Origin: Scytonema hofmannii PCC 7110
Lineage (GTDB): Bacteria; Cyanobacteriota; Cyanobacteriia; Cyanobacteriales; Nostocaceae
Assembly: GCF_000346485.2 (NCBI RefSeq)
Contig: NZ_KQ976354.1
Coordinates: 6,504,882 to 6,568,881, forward strand
Length of the DNA stretch: 64,000 nucleotides
Direction: 5' to 3'
Below the pieces are notes generated by a model, which was not told the origin of the DNA, did no database searches, and saw nothing but the letters and a program-made list of their open reading frames with translations. The position numbers and the translations under genes are program-made. The number at the start of each line of letters is the position of its first letter. Position 1 is the first letter of the stretch. Below, piece after piece: positions 54,619 to 63,109 of this stretch.

Positions 54619-56202
54619 ATGAACTTGTGGCAGAAGAAGGGAATTGATCTCCTCAGGTGGTTCATGGCGCTGGTACTAGTCTTAAATGTGACCAGTTGTG
54701 GTAACAGTGAAAAAGCTGTCAGCCAAGAACCGTTTGGTAGCTTGCAAGAAAATGTTCGACTTTCCGGGCAAATATCAGAAGTTTCGCCACCAGTAACAAT
54801 CCAAGAACTGCGGCAAGCACTGGAAATTTATGAGCCACAAGTTACAATAGTGGCTCCCAAAGCAGACGAAACCCTGCAGGATAATACCGTCACAGTCCGC
54901 TTTCAAGTTAAAGATCTACCTATATTTAAAGATTCAAAATGGGACCTCGGTCCCCACTTACACGTCATTCTCGATAACGAACCTTACATAGCGGTTTATA
55001 ACTTAGACCAACCCCTAATTTTGTCAGATTTATCCCCAGGAACTCATACTTTACGCGTTTTTGCTTCCCGTCCCTGGCATGAAAGTTTTAAAAACGAAGG
55101 TGCTTACGCTCAATCAACATTCCATATATTTACAAAGACTGACAATAATAACCCCGATCCAAAACAGCCGTTGTTAACCTACAGCCGTCCGAAAGGCGAT
55201 TATGGTGCAGAACCTATTCTACTTGACTTTTATTTAACAAACGCTCCTCTGCATTTGGTTGCACGAGAAAATCCCAATGATGAAATTGCAGATTGGCGTA
55301 TTCGCTGCACAATCAATGGTGAAAGCTTTGTTTTAGACCGTTGGCAGTCAGTTTACCTCAAGGGGTTCAAGCCTGGTAAAAACTGGGTAGAGCTAGAATT
55401 TTTAGACGAGCAAGGAAATCCCGTCAAAAATGTTTTCAACAGCACTGCTAGATTAATTACTTATGACCCAAAAGGTCAAGATACGCTTTCTCGAATCGTT
55501 CGAGGAGAACTTTCAGCCGACCAAGTCCGCAGCATCGTAGATCCCAACTATACATATAAGACACCAGTTGCTGAACCTACTCGGTCTCAAACCCCAGTAC
55601 CAACGGTAGAGAAAGCACCCCAAGTACAACCACAGGAACAACAACAACCAGTTCTTGAACTCGAACCAACACCTGTTCCCACTTCAATTCCAAGTGTTGA
55701 AGAAAAAGCACCTGAAACACCAGTTGAGGAACCAAAACAATCGACTTCCGAACCCGAATTGCAGGAAATACCTCAAGCTCAACCAGAAAAAGCAAAATCG
55801 AGAGGATTTTTTAATCGCTTTGGGCGTCGTCCAGAAACAACTCCAACCCCAGAAACAACTGTTACACCGACTCCTAGCGAACCTCCTACTTTGCCAGAGA
55901 TTATTGAATCTCCACAACCAGAAACTACAGTAGAACCACAAGCCTCAGAAACACCAAAATCTGAGTCAAAAACTATACCAGAAACACTAACTCAGCCAGA
56001 GCAAACGACAACAGTGGAACCAACAACTTCACCAGAAGCGGTTGCTCCCCAGTCAGAGAAAAAGGGGCGGTTTAGTCAATACTTCAATCGTCAGACAAAC
56101 AAAACACCAGTGCCAGAGGTTACTGTTGAACCAACTCCTAGCGTACCTCCTACTTTGCCAGAGATTATTGAATCTCCTCAATCAGAAACAGTGGTACCTT
56201 AA
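54619..56202 (+). CDS. Proline-rich lipoprotein of unknown function
   Basis: 527 residues from the ATG at 54619 (a GTG at 54580 opens the frame earlier). The lipobox is LNVTSC at ~residue 26, so it is lipidated and envelope-anchored. Residues ~60-310 form a conserved globular part (VTIVAPKADETLQDNTVTVR, GPHLHVILDNEPY, SPGTHTLRVFASRPWHES), resembling Ig-like folds in cyanobacterial hypotheticals. The C-terminal ~200 residues are Pro/Glu/Thr-rich and contain two copies of an ~88-residue block (PPTLPEIIESPQ at both ends). The frame would read on through P-E-S-T-T-K-P-Q past the TAA at 56200, so the tail may have been shortened by a CAA-to-TAA change. Confidence 0.7.
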   Translation: MNLWQKKGIDLLRWFMALVLVLNVTSCGNSEKAVSQEPFGSLQENVRLSGQISEVSPPVTIQELRQALEIYEPQVTIVAPKADETLQDNTVTVRFQVKDLPIFKDSKWDLGPHLHVILDNEPYIAVYNLDQPLILSDLSPGTHTLRVFASRPWHESFKNEGAYAQSTFHIFTKTDNNNPDPKQPLLTYSRPKGDYGAEPILLDFYLTNAPLHLVARENPNDEIADWRIRCTINGESFVLDRWQSVYLKGFKPGKNWVELEFLDEQGNPVKNVFNSTARLITYDPKGQDTLSRIVRGELSADQVRSIVDPNYTYKTPVAEPTRSQTPVPTVEKAPQVQPQEQQQPVLELEPTPVPTSIPSVEEKAPETPVEEPKQSTSEPELQEIPQAQPEKAKSRGFFNRFGRRPETTPTPETTVTPTPSEPPTLPEIIESPQPETTVEPQASETPKSESKTIPETLTQPEQTTTVEPTTSPEAVAPQSEKKGRFSQYFNRQTNKTPVPEVTVEPTPSVPPTLPEIIESPQSETVVP

Positions 56203-56289
56203 CCAGAAAGTACTACAAAACCGCAGTGTCTTGCTCTTATTCCCAGCCAGGGCTTCCTCTTGGTAACTTCCAAGAAATCAATTATCCAT

Positions 56290-56318
56290 CTTGTGGAACG
56301 GGCGTCCTCGCCCGTTCT
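56290..56318. repeat. REP-like palindrome, inverse orientation
   Basis: CTTGTGGA + ACGGGCGTCCTCGCCCGT, the reverse complement of the ACGGGCGAGGACGCCCGT form seen at 29457. It lies between the lipoprotein gene and the truncated gene at 56408. Confidence 0.8.
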
Positions 56319-56407
56319 TTATTGATGGCAGGCTGTGAGCATCGCAATACAAGAAATTTAATAACCGCAGATGGACGCAGATGGACGCGGATAAATTTAT
56401 AAAAAAT

Positions 56408-56611
56408 ATGGCAATTCAACAACCACAATATAGCAAGCAAGAATTCGCACGGCTGGGTGATGAAATTTACGAACGCGATATTTATCCGCAACTTCAACCG
56501 GATAGCCAAGGCAAAATAGTTGTTATTGACATTGCTACAGGTGCATGGGAAGTAGATATTGATGAAATTTCTGCCTGTACTCGTCCAAGTCATAGCCAAA
56601 CAACAGTATGA
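56408..56611 (+). pseudogene. Truncated small conserved protein
   Basis: From the ATG at 56408: MAIQQPQYSKQEFARLGDEI, GKIVVIDIATGAWEVDIDEI, then an unrelated end. The beginning matches a widespread cyanobacterial family of ~85-100 residues whose missing second half normally contains a conserved aromatic/Gly stretch. The frame is lost after ~57 residues. The partial reading start at 56381 is within an ACGCAGATGG repeat. Relatives are often near nuclease or toxin-antitoxin genes; function unknown. Confidence 0.5.
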
Positions 56612-56644
56612 TGACTGGAAAAGTGAATGCGGATAAAGAGGTAT

Positions 56645-58213
56645 TTAAATTACAAAAGGCTCAATCTCGTAGTTATTCCATTGCCGTTGATACCACTCAG
56701 CAACGAAGGTACGGACAATAAACTTAGGAGGACAACCATCCTTAACATCGATACGCAAGCAAGTGTAAGGTCTTCGCTTTTGCAAACCTTGACCATTACG
56801 ACCAATAAATAAGTGCGATCGCGCTACCAATCGCTGCTTTTCTTTACCGACAAACGCCTCATACAAATCTGCTCCTTCAGGGCGCTGGCGTCGCAAACTA
56901 TACCCACTCCCACCGCAAACAATCCAGTGAACGCCAAAATCGGCACTTTCTGGATCTACTGTTTCAAGATGTTCCAAACAGTGTGCATGACCATTTAAAA
57001 CTAAATCAACCAAAGGGCGATCGCAACTCTTGGAACCAACGACCCTAGCAACTGCACTCAGGACATTCCGCAGGCGATGGCGAACTACTAAAGTTTGCGC
57101 CTGTTGCCATTTTGTCGCCTCTGTTACATAGGGAGGGTGGTGAAAGTAAATCACCCGCCCTCGAACATCCGAACAATTCCAAGATTCAATCAGTCTCTGC
57201 TTTAGCCATTCTAATTGCTCAATATCTGTTGCTGTTTCTTGATGGGTAGAAAGTTGCTTATCAATATCAACAATGATTTCCTCGATTTGCGACACATTAG
57301 TTCGTACATCGTCGAGTTTCTCCGTGCGATTGGGATCGGTGGAATGCACTTTAGGCGAACTGTCCATGAGCCGCATCTTTTCCTGTTCCAAACTCTGGCG
57401 GCGCAACTCTAATTCCTTGCGAAAAGCATCCCCTTCCTGAGTTTTAGGAAGGGGAAGTGGATTGTTGAATGTATTGGAATCCAGTGCAAAAAAGTCTATG
57501 CCACCATAACGAAAGGTATAGTAACGATTGGGAAGGCGAGTAAAATGACCGGGCTGGTAACGCAAACAGCGTCCCGTACTTGTTTGTGCTGTGTAATATT
57601 CGTCAAGATGACGGCTTAACTCTCCTGGAAGCATAATACCTTTCAGGTAATCGATAAAAGCTCGTGCATATACATCACCGTGTCCCGAACCGCGCCAACC
57701 AACATTAAGATCTATACCCGACCCTAGTAATCGCCGCAGTGGCATTGTTGTCAAAGACACTAAGCCAAAGAAGAGTGGTAATTCGTAATAATCGTGATTG
57801 CCTGGAACAGGTAAAATTGGCAGTTGAAACACCATGCGATCGTAGGTTATCCTCTCAGGATTCTCTCCCCCTACAATAAATTCGCGATAAGGCTTAATAA
57901 AGTTGTCTGGATAAAACTCGCTTGACCCCACCAGATAAATCACATCACCCGTATGCAGCATAAAACTGCTTTCTTGGTGGTGTGGCAACATAAGTTCAGC
58001 AATTTGTCTTTGGGGATTGTAACCCCAATGCGGTCCCGCCCCACTATCTCCAACAACCAAAAATGAGAATTCCGGATTGTCAGATCCGCCATCGTCGATC
58101 GTTAACCGAGTTTGGTCAATTCCCCGTTCAACAATGACAGGATCTTGCCACTTGACTCGCTGCTTCATCCTGCGAATTTTTTCGGCAATAGCTGCCTCAG
58201 TCACGAGTTTCAA
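56645..58213 (-). CDS. Metallophosphoesterase (calcineurin-like)
   Basis: A 522-residue protein with the two-metal phosphoesterase motifs in order: FLVVGDSGAG, HTGDVIYL, VPGNHDYYELP, YFHHPPY and NGHAHCLEHL. A charged coiled-coil insert (~residues 255-320) separates the metal-binding halves. No signal peptide, so it is probably cytosolic. The substrate is not defined. It ends 34 nt from the truncated gene that runs convergently. Confidence 0.88.
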   Translation of the reverse strand: MKLVTEAAIAEKIRRMKQRVKWQDPVIVERGIDQTRLTIDDGGSDNPEFSFLVVGDSGAGPHWGYNPQRQIAELMLPHHQESSFMLHTGDVIYLVGSSEFYPDNFIKPYREFIVGGENPERITYDRMVFQLPILPVPGNHDYYELPLFFGLVSLTTMPLRRLLGSGIDLNVGWRGSGHGDVYARAFIDYLKGIMLPGELSRHLDEYYTAQTSTGRCLRYQPGHFTRLPNRYYTFRYGGIDFFALDSNTFNNPLPLPKTQEGDAFRKELELRRQSLEQEKMRLMDSSPKVHSTDPNRTEKLDDVRTNVSQIEEIIVDIDKQLSTHQETATDIEQLEWLKQRLIESWNCSDVRGRVIYFHHPPYVTEATKWQQAQTLVVRHRLRNVLSAVARVVGSKSCDRPLVDLVLNGHAHCLEHLETVDPESADFGVHWIVCGGSGYSLRRQRPEGADLYEAFVGKEKQRLVARSHLFIGRNGQGLQKRRPYTCLRIDVKDGCPPKFIVRTFVAEWYQRQWNNYEIEPFVI

Positions 58214-58233
58214 TAGAATGCTCCTGGAAATGA

Positions 58234-58292
58234 TTGTTAGTTGTTAGTTGTTAGTTGTTAGTTGTTAGTTGTTAGTTGTTAGTTGTTAGTTG
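58234..58292. repeat. Heptamer tandem repeat (TTGTTAG), 8.4 copies
   Basis: A perfect short tandem repeat between the metallophosphoesterase and the lipid kinase genes, of the STRR type known from filamentous cyanobacteria. The ACTAACCACTA variants after it (58301-58330) look like decayed units. Confidence 0.95.
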
Positions 58293-58328
58293 TAGAACTA
58301 CTCACTACTAACCACTATCTACTAACCA

Positions 58329-59288
58329 TTATCCTTTCTCCTCAACTATCAAATTTGGTAGTCCCTCTAATTTTTCGGGAAGTTCTTCTTCTTCCACTGA
58401 TGGGACAAAAACTTTTAAACTAGCGGGAACGCAGTGAATTTCTACAGGAGTTGTTCCTAAAATTTCACCGTCAACAACAACCTTTTGGGGAGGATTTGTT
58501 TTAATTTTAAATTGTTTGGCTCTCAAGTAACCTATATCATTTCGTTCTGCAGCGTTACCTGTAGAGGCCGTTTGAAAAAGATGGAATGCGGCTGCGATCG
58601 CACCTGTTCTATTTGCTGGAGCCACTATTGTCATATCCAGTAGCCCGTCATCAACTACGATCCCAGCTGGTCCCTGTGCCAAAATTGAAGTAGAAGGTGC
58701 AGCATTCGCTACTGTCACTGCGGCTGCGCTCGTTTTAATTATCTTGTCCTCAGTTTCAATTTCTACATCAAAATTTTCCATTGTACGCAACTCTTGCAGC
58801 CCGGCTAGAACATATGCAAGAATCCCAAACCGATTTTTTGCTTCTCTGTCTGCTCGTTCTACGGCGTCGGCTTCAAAACCAATCCCGGCTAACAATACCA
58901 TTGGATGACCGTTACAATACGCTGCATCTACAGTCCGAGTCACTCCTTGCAAAATCACTTTACAAGCAGCATCAATAGTGTCAGGGATTTCTAAAGCATG
59001 GGCAAAAGCGTTTGCCGTTCCCCTGGAAATAATACCAAATGGAACATCAGTACCAACAACAGCAGTAGCGGTTTCTGAAAGAGTCCCATCCCCTCCTGAT
59101 GCTATTATTAGCTCCACTCCCCGCTCAATTGCTTGACGTGCCAAATCGTCAGCACAGCTATCTTCGGTTGTCAATTGAATATCTAAGTCAATTTCTGGCT
59201 CTAAAATTGCCCGAATAATTGCCAAATCTTGCTCTGAGTCACCCTGCCCTGCAACAGGATTAAAGATAAGGCAAGCAGATCGTTTCAT
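58329..59288 (-). CDS. Diacylglycerol/lipid kinase family protein (YegS-like)
   Basis: A 319-residue protein. IFNPVAGQGDSEQ at the N-terminus, ASGGDGTLSETATA (nucleotide-binding GGDGT motif), ISRGTANAFAHALEIP, and LLAGIGFEADAV are present, all typical for the DAGK catalytic family. It phosphorylates a lipid at the membrane with ATP; the lipid could be diacylglycerol or another polyprenol/glycerolipid. The acidic C-terminal tail is short. Single gene. Confidence 0.88.
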   Translation of the reverse strand: MKRSACLIFNPVAGQGDSEQDLAIIRAILEPEIDLDIQLTTEDSCADDLARQAIERGVELIIASGGDGTLSETATAVVGTDVPFGIISRGTANAFAHALEIPDTIDAACKVILQGVTRTVDAAYCNGHPMVLLAGIGFEADAVERADREAKNRFGILAYVLAGLQELRTMENFDVEIETEDKIIKTSAAAVTVANAAPSTSILAQGPAGIVVDDGLLDMTIVAPANRTGAIAAAFHLFQTASTGNAAERNDIGYLRAKQFKIKTNPPQKVVVDGEILGTTPVEIHCVPASLKVFVPSVEEEELPEKLEGLPNLIVEEKG

Positions 59289-59459
59289 ATAGTTTCAGTA
59301 TAAAGTCTAAAGTTGCTACAAGTTTCACTATTCTAGCTTGCCAAGCACAAGTCCTTATTAACCGATTAGCTTTTACCCAACAAATTAACCTAGATGCGCT
59401 ACTACAAAAATTCTTATCCGAGCAGTATTGCTTCCTATCCTGATTGGCTGAATTACAAA

Positions 59460-59660
59460 CTCATCAGCGTCCGTCGCTTGCTCTTTACCGGAGCGAGACT
59501 TCAACTCTTTAGAACCAGATAGGTAGCGCCACTAACCCTGGAGTAAACTCAAAGCAAGGAGCTACCCTGCAACGATGGAATCTACTGCAACTCCGCCTTT
59601 TCAGACGACCAATGGAATGGTTCCCTTATGGAATGCACCATTCACGGGGCTTTTCGTCAT
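59460..59660 (-). ncRNA. Possible orphan IscB-associated (HEARO/omega) RNA
   Basis: Read on the minus strand, ~200 nt with several potential stems: GGTAGC/GCTACC around the GTTAGTGGC segment, and GTCTCGCTC...GAGCAAGCGACGGAC at the 3' end. The strings CCCCGTGAATGGTGCA near the 5' end and TTAGTGGC...GGACGC..ATG near the 3' end resemble, from memory, the RNAs that precede IscB genes. An ATGAGT occurs at the position where IscB would start but hits a stop after two more codons. No IscB gene follows. I base this on remembered patterns only, so confidence is low. Confidence 0.3.
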
Positions 59661-59753
59661 TATCTTTGGGTTTTCAAAGTACCGACGTAGGAACTTTAAC
59701 CCAACATTTCTGGATGCGTTTTATGTCTTATTAAATTATAAATAACAACAACA

Positions 59754-59794
59754 ACAGCGTAGCTGATATTAAGTTATATCACTACGCTGTTTTT
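59754..59794 (+). terminator. Rho-independent terminator
   Basis: The stem ACAGCGTAG/CTACGCTGT, with an internal TGATAT/ATATCA stem in the loop, is followed by TTTTTG. It is oriented to end a plus-strand transcript. No intact plus-strand gene precedes it, so it may belong to a lost gene or an unannotated RNA. Confidence 0.7.
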
Positions 59795-59943
59795 GCGTTT
59801 AGGCTTTTTGTAATGTAGAAAAAATTAATAATAAATTGAAGTTAATAAAGCGAAGTAGATTTGGCTTTAGAAATTTTCGTAATTTTGAAATTAGAGCTTT
59901 ACTTTCTTGGCACTATGCTATTAATTTAGCACGTTAAGTACGC

Positions 59944-60093
59944 AAGAACCTTGATGCACTCAAAGAAGCTTTATCTACCACTAAAGTACGCAATCCAGCC
60001 GGGTTTTTAGCAGAAGCTATTAGAAATACTTAGATACCCAATCAAGGCTACCAAGGAACTACTATTCTCACAGGGCGATTGTTGAAGAGATGA
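59944..60093 (+). pseudogene. Replication-protein-like remnant
   Basis: The frame reads KNLDALKEALSTTKVRNPAG, FLAEAIRNT, then TAG, then IPNQGYQ and a stop. The pattern KVxNPxGFLxxAIRxxWxPN is familiar from C-terminal parts of plasmid or phage replication/regulatory proteins in cyanobacteria; here Trp is replaced by TAG. No start or upstream part is seen. The remaining spacer (59289-60247) holds no intact gene. Confidence 0.4.
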
Positions 60094-60247
60094 TACACAA
60101 GTATGACTAATGAACAACGTTGTAGAAAATGGCAATAACGTAGAATATTTATCAAATAAACGTTGTAGACGTTCTAAACGACATAAGCCATTCAAGTCGG
60201 CATTCCCTATATATTTTAATGGATATATTTCCATGCAATTGAATATT

Positions 60248-60868
60248 TTACCGTGGCAGAGCAGCATCAAAAACCTGCTGTGCGGTAAGGTTAAGTTGGG
60301 GGAATGCGGGAGAAATAATCAAGTCGTTGCCCGTGAACTTAGTAATTGTGTATTCATCCCCAACAAGCTGACATACTGAGAAAGTAGGCTGTTTTGGGTC
60401 CCCGATAAATTTTTTACCCCCCAACCCTTTATAATCAGCAATCCAGAACTCCGGAATGCCTATTTCTTCATAATCAGCAAACTTTTTATGGTAATCATCA
60501 CGCCAGTTGGTACTAACTACTTCAACTACTAAGGGTACGGATTCAGGTTGAGTAACCGTTGACTCTTTTTGAAAGAGAGGTTCGTTATCAAGATTATCAA
60601 GGTTTAATAACAATACGTCAGGTGAGTAAACTGATTTCGCGGATGGAGTTTTAACAAACGCGGTTTTGGGAATAGTGTAAGGTAGCTTTAGCCGTCTCAA
60701 CTCCACGGCAATTTCTACGGCTAAAAAACCAACAACTTTTTCATGGTCTCCCGTAGGTGGCGCCATCTCAATAATTACTCCATCGTGTAGTTCGTACTGC
60801 TTCCCGTCGTTTGGATACCACTCTATAAATTCTTCGTAGGTAATGGGTTTGATTATGGTTTGAGTCAT
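60248..60868 (-). CDS. Uma2 family nuclease-fold protein
   Basis: A 206-residue protein. TYEEFIEWYPNDGKQYELHD at the N-terminus, YSPDVLLL (Asp of PD-(D/E)XK), PLVVEVVS (Glu), and DYEEIGIPEFWIADYKG are present, the full pattern of the Uma2/DUF820 family. These restriction-endonuclease-fold proteins are greatly expanded in cyanobacteria; their biological role is not established. Single gene with no evident partner. The end of the gene overlaps a spurious plus-strand frame. Confidence 0.88.
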   Translation of the reverse strand: MTQTIIKPITYEEFIEWYPNDGKQYELHDGVIIEMAPPTGDHEKVVGFLAVEIAVELRRLKLPYTIPKTAFVKTPSAKSVYSPDVLLLNLDNLDNEPLFQKESTVTQPESVPLVVEVVSTNWRDDYHKKFADYEEIGIPEFWIADYKGLGGKKFIGDPKQPTFSVCQLVGDEYTITKFTGNDLIISPAFPQLNLTAQQVFDAALPR

Positions 60869-60993
60869 AGTAAGAACCTCAACATATATTTGAATTTAAC
60901 ATCCCGCAATTAAACTCCAATTCCATAATCAAACCATTTTAATTGCAGTTTCTCGCCCCAAATTTTCGGATTTTAGGATTACTACGTTAAATT

Positions 60994-63048
60994 CTAAACC
61001 TGTACATCCAACGTCCGAACTAAAAAAGACCAAGCATCTGCAGCTTCTTCAATTCTTTTTGTGGTTGGTTTACCAGCACCATGTCCTGCTTTAGTTTCAA
61101 TTCTAATCAGAACTGGTGAGTTACCGCTATGAGCAGCTTGCAAAGCCGCAGCAAATTTGAAACTGTGGGCTGGAACTACGCGATCGTCACTTTCTGCTGT
61201 AATAATCATAGTTGCTGGGTAAGCTGTACCTGCTTTAAGTTGGTGCAAGGGAGAATAAGCATACAGCGCCTTCAACTCTTCAGGATTGTCTGGAGAACCG
61301 TATTCAGCAACCCAAGCCCAACCAATGGTGAATTTGTGGAAGCGTAACATATCCAACACACCTACAGCTGGTAATGCGGCACTAAACAAGTCGGGACGCT
61401 GAGTGATACACGCTCCTACCAGCAATCCCCCATTGCTTCCTCCTGCGATCGCTAATTTAGCAGATTTGGTATATCCCTTCTCAATCAACCATTCAGCTGC
61501 AGCAATGAAGTCATCAAAGACATTTTGCTTTTTTTGCTTCATTCCCGCTTGATGCCAATCTTCTCCATATTCACCACCACCACGTAAATTAGGAATAGCA
61601 TAGACACCGCCCATCTCCATCCAGACTAAGCTACTCACGGAAAAGCTAGGAGTGAGAGATATACTAAATCCACCATAACCGTACAGGTATGTAGGATTGT
61701 TACCATCTAACTGAATTCCCTTTTTATGGGTAATAAACATTGGTACTCTCGTACCGTCTTTACTGTTATAGAAAACTTGTTTTGTTTCGTACTCGTTAGG
61801 GTTAAAGTCTACCTTTGGTTCGCGAAAAACCTGACTTTTACCACTAACCATATCGTAGCGGTAGATAGTTCCTGGTACAGTAAAGCTTGTGAAACTATAA
61901 AAAGTCTCGGTGTCATTACGTTTACCACCAAAACCACCAGCAGAACCAATTCCCGGTAATTCAACTTCTCTCACAAAGGAACCCGTCATCGCAAAAACTT
62001 TGATTTGAGTGCGAGCATCTTTCAAATAATCTGCTACCAATTGATTGTTAATTGTGCTGACACTTTGCAAAGTTTCTTCAGCTTGAGGTATAATCTCTTG
62101 CCAATTTTGTCGTTGAGGATTATTAATGTCAATTGCGATCGCACGTCTTCTGGGTGCATCTAAATCCGTTTGCAAGTAAAAGATGCTATCCTTATTATCA
62201 ATAAAACTAAAACTCGCTTCAAATTCATGAATCAATTCTACAACTTCTGAATTTGGATTTGCCAAATCCTTATAGAAAAGTAAATTTTTAGGATTGCTTC
62301 CTTCCCATACTGAAATAATCAGATAGCGCCCATCCTCTGTCACATTGCCATCAAATCCCCATTCTTTGCGATCGCGACGCTCGTAAATCAATACATCTTC
62401 TGATTGAGTTTTCCCCAGTTGGTGATAAAAAAGTTTTTGATAATAATTAACTTCTTCTAATTTAGTTTTTTCGTTTGGTTCATCATAACGACTATAGAAA
62501 AACCCTTTACCATCATGCGTCCACGATGCTCCTGAAAATTTAATCCACTTTAAATTGTCTTCTAAATCTTCACCTGTTTCTATATCCTTAACTTTCCATT
62601 CCTGCCAATCAGAACCAGCAAAAGATAAACCGTAGGCTAGCAATTGACCATCTTCACTGATAGCTATTCCTGAAAGAGCAACAGTACCATCTTCTGATAA
62701 TTTATTGGGATCGAGTAAAACTTTTGGTTGGTCTTCAAGAGTCTTTAACGTATAAAGTACGCTTTGGTTTTGCAAACCATCGTTCTTAAAATAGAAGTAG
62801 CGATCGCCCTCTTTAAAAGGAATACTATACTTTTCATAATCCCAGAGTTTAGTAAGACGCTGCTTGATTGCTTCTCTAACAGGAATTTGTTGAAGATAGC
62901 CAAAAGTGACTTCATTTTGTGCCTCAACCCAAGCCTTTGTTTCCTCAGAATCAGGATTTTCTAACCAGCGATAGGGATCTACAACCAAAGTTCCGTGGTA
63001 ATCATCAACTTGGTTGCTTTTACGAGTTGTAGGATAAGACATAAGCAA
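60994..63048 (-). CDS. Prolyl oligopeptidase family serine peptidase (S9A)
   Basis: A 684-residue protein. The N-terminal DDYHGTLVVDPYRWLENP is typical of S9A. A seven-blade propeller (~70-400) is followed by an alpha/beta-hydrolase domain with GGSNGG (nucleophile Ser), ESDDRVVPAHSFKF (Asp) and AGHGAGKP (His). It cleaves short peptides after proline. No signal peptide, so cytosolic. Start ATG at 63048 or 63042. It stands alone, 50 bp after the stop of the CheA-like gene. Confidence 0.92.
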   Translation of the reverse strand: MLMSYPTTRKSNQVDDYHGTLVVDPYRWLENPDSEETKAWVEAQNEVTFGYLQQIPVREAIKQRLTKLWDYEKYSIPFKEGDRYFYFKNDGLQNQSVLYTLKTLEDQPKVLLDPNKLSEDGTVALSGIAISEDGQLLAYGLSFAGSDWQEWKVKDIETGEDLEDNLKWIKFSGASWTHDGKGFFYSRYDEPNEKTKLEEVNYYQKLFYHQLGKTQSEDVLIYERRDRKEWGFDGNVTEDGRYLIISVWEGSNPKNLLFYKDLANPNSEVVELIHEFEASFSFIDNKDSIFYLQTDLDAPRRRAIAIDINNPQRQNWQEIIPQAEETLQSVSTINNQLVADYLKDARTQIKVFAMTGSFVREVELPGIGSAGGFGGKRNDTETFYSFTSFTVPGTIYRYDMVSGKSQVFREPKVDFNPNEYETKQVFYNSKDGTRVPMFITHKKGIQLDGNNPTYLYGYGGFSISLTPSFSVSSLVWMEMGGVYAIPNLRGGGEYGEDWHQAGMKQKKQNVFDDFIAAAEWLIEKGYTKSAKLAIAGGSNGGLLVGACITQRPDLFSAALPAVGVLDMLRFHKFTIGWAWVAEYGSPDNPEELKALYAYSPLHQLKAGTAYPATMIITAESDDRVVPAHSFKFAAALQAAHSGNSPVLIRIETKAGHGAGKPTTKRIEEAADAWSFLVRTLDVQV

Positions 63049-63070
63049 TTCAGTACAATTAAAGTTAATT

Positions 63071-63109
63071 GGTCACTGGTCACTGGTCACTGGTCACTGG
63101 TCACTGGTT
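63071..63109. repeat. Heptamer tandem repeat (GGTCACT)
   Basis: About 5.5 copies, same family as the tracts at 27440, 27613 and 45526. On the minus strand it supplies the stop (TGA at 63101-63103) and the last codons of the CheA-like gene. Confidence 0.9.

Noticed and set aside
60110-60379. 89-codon plus-strand frame overlapping the Uma2 gene end
   Set aside because: It runs antisense through the well-supported Uma2 C-terminus and has no recognisable content.
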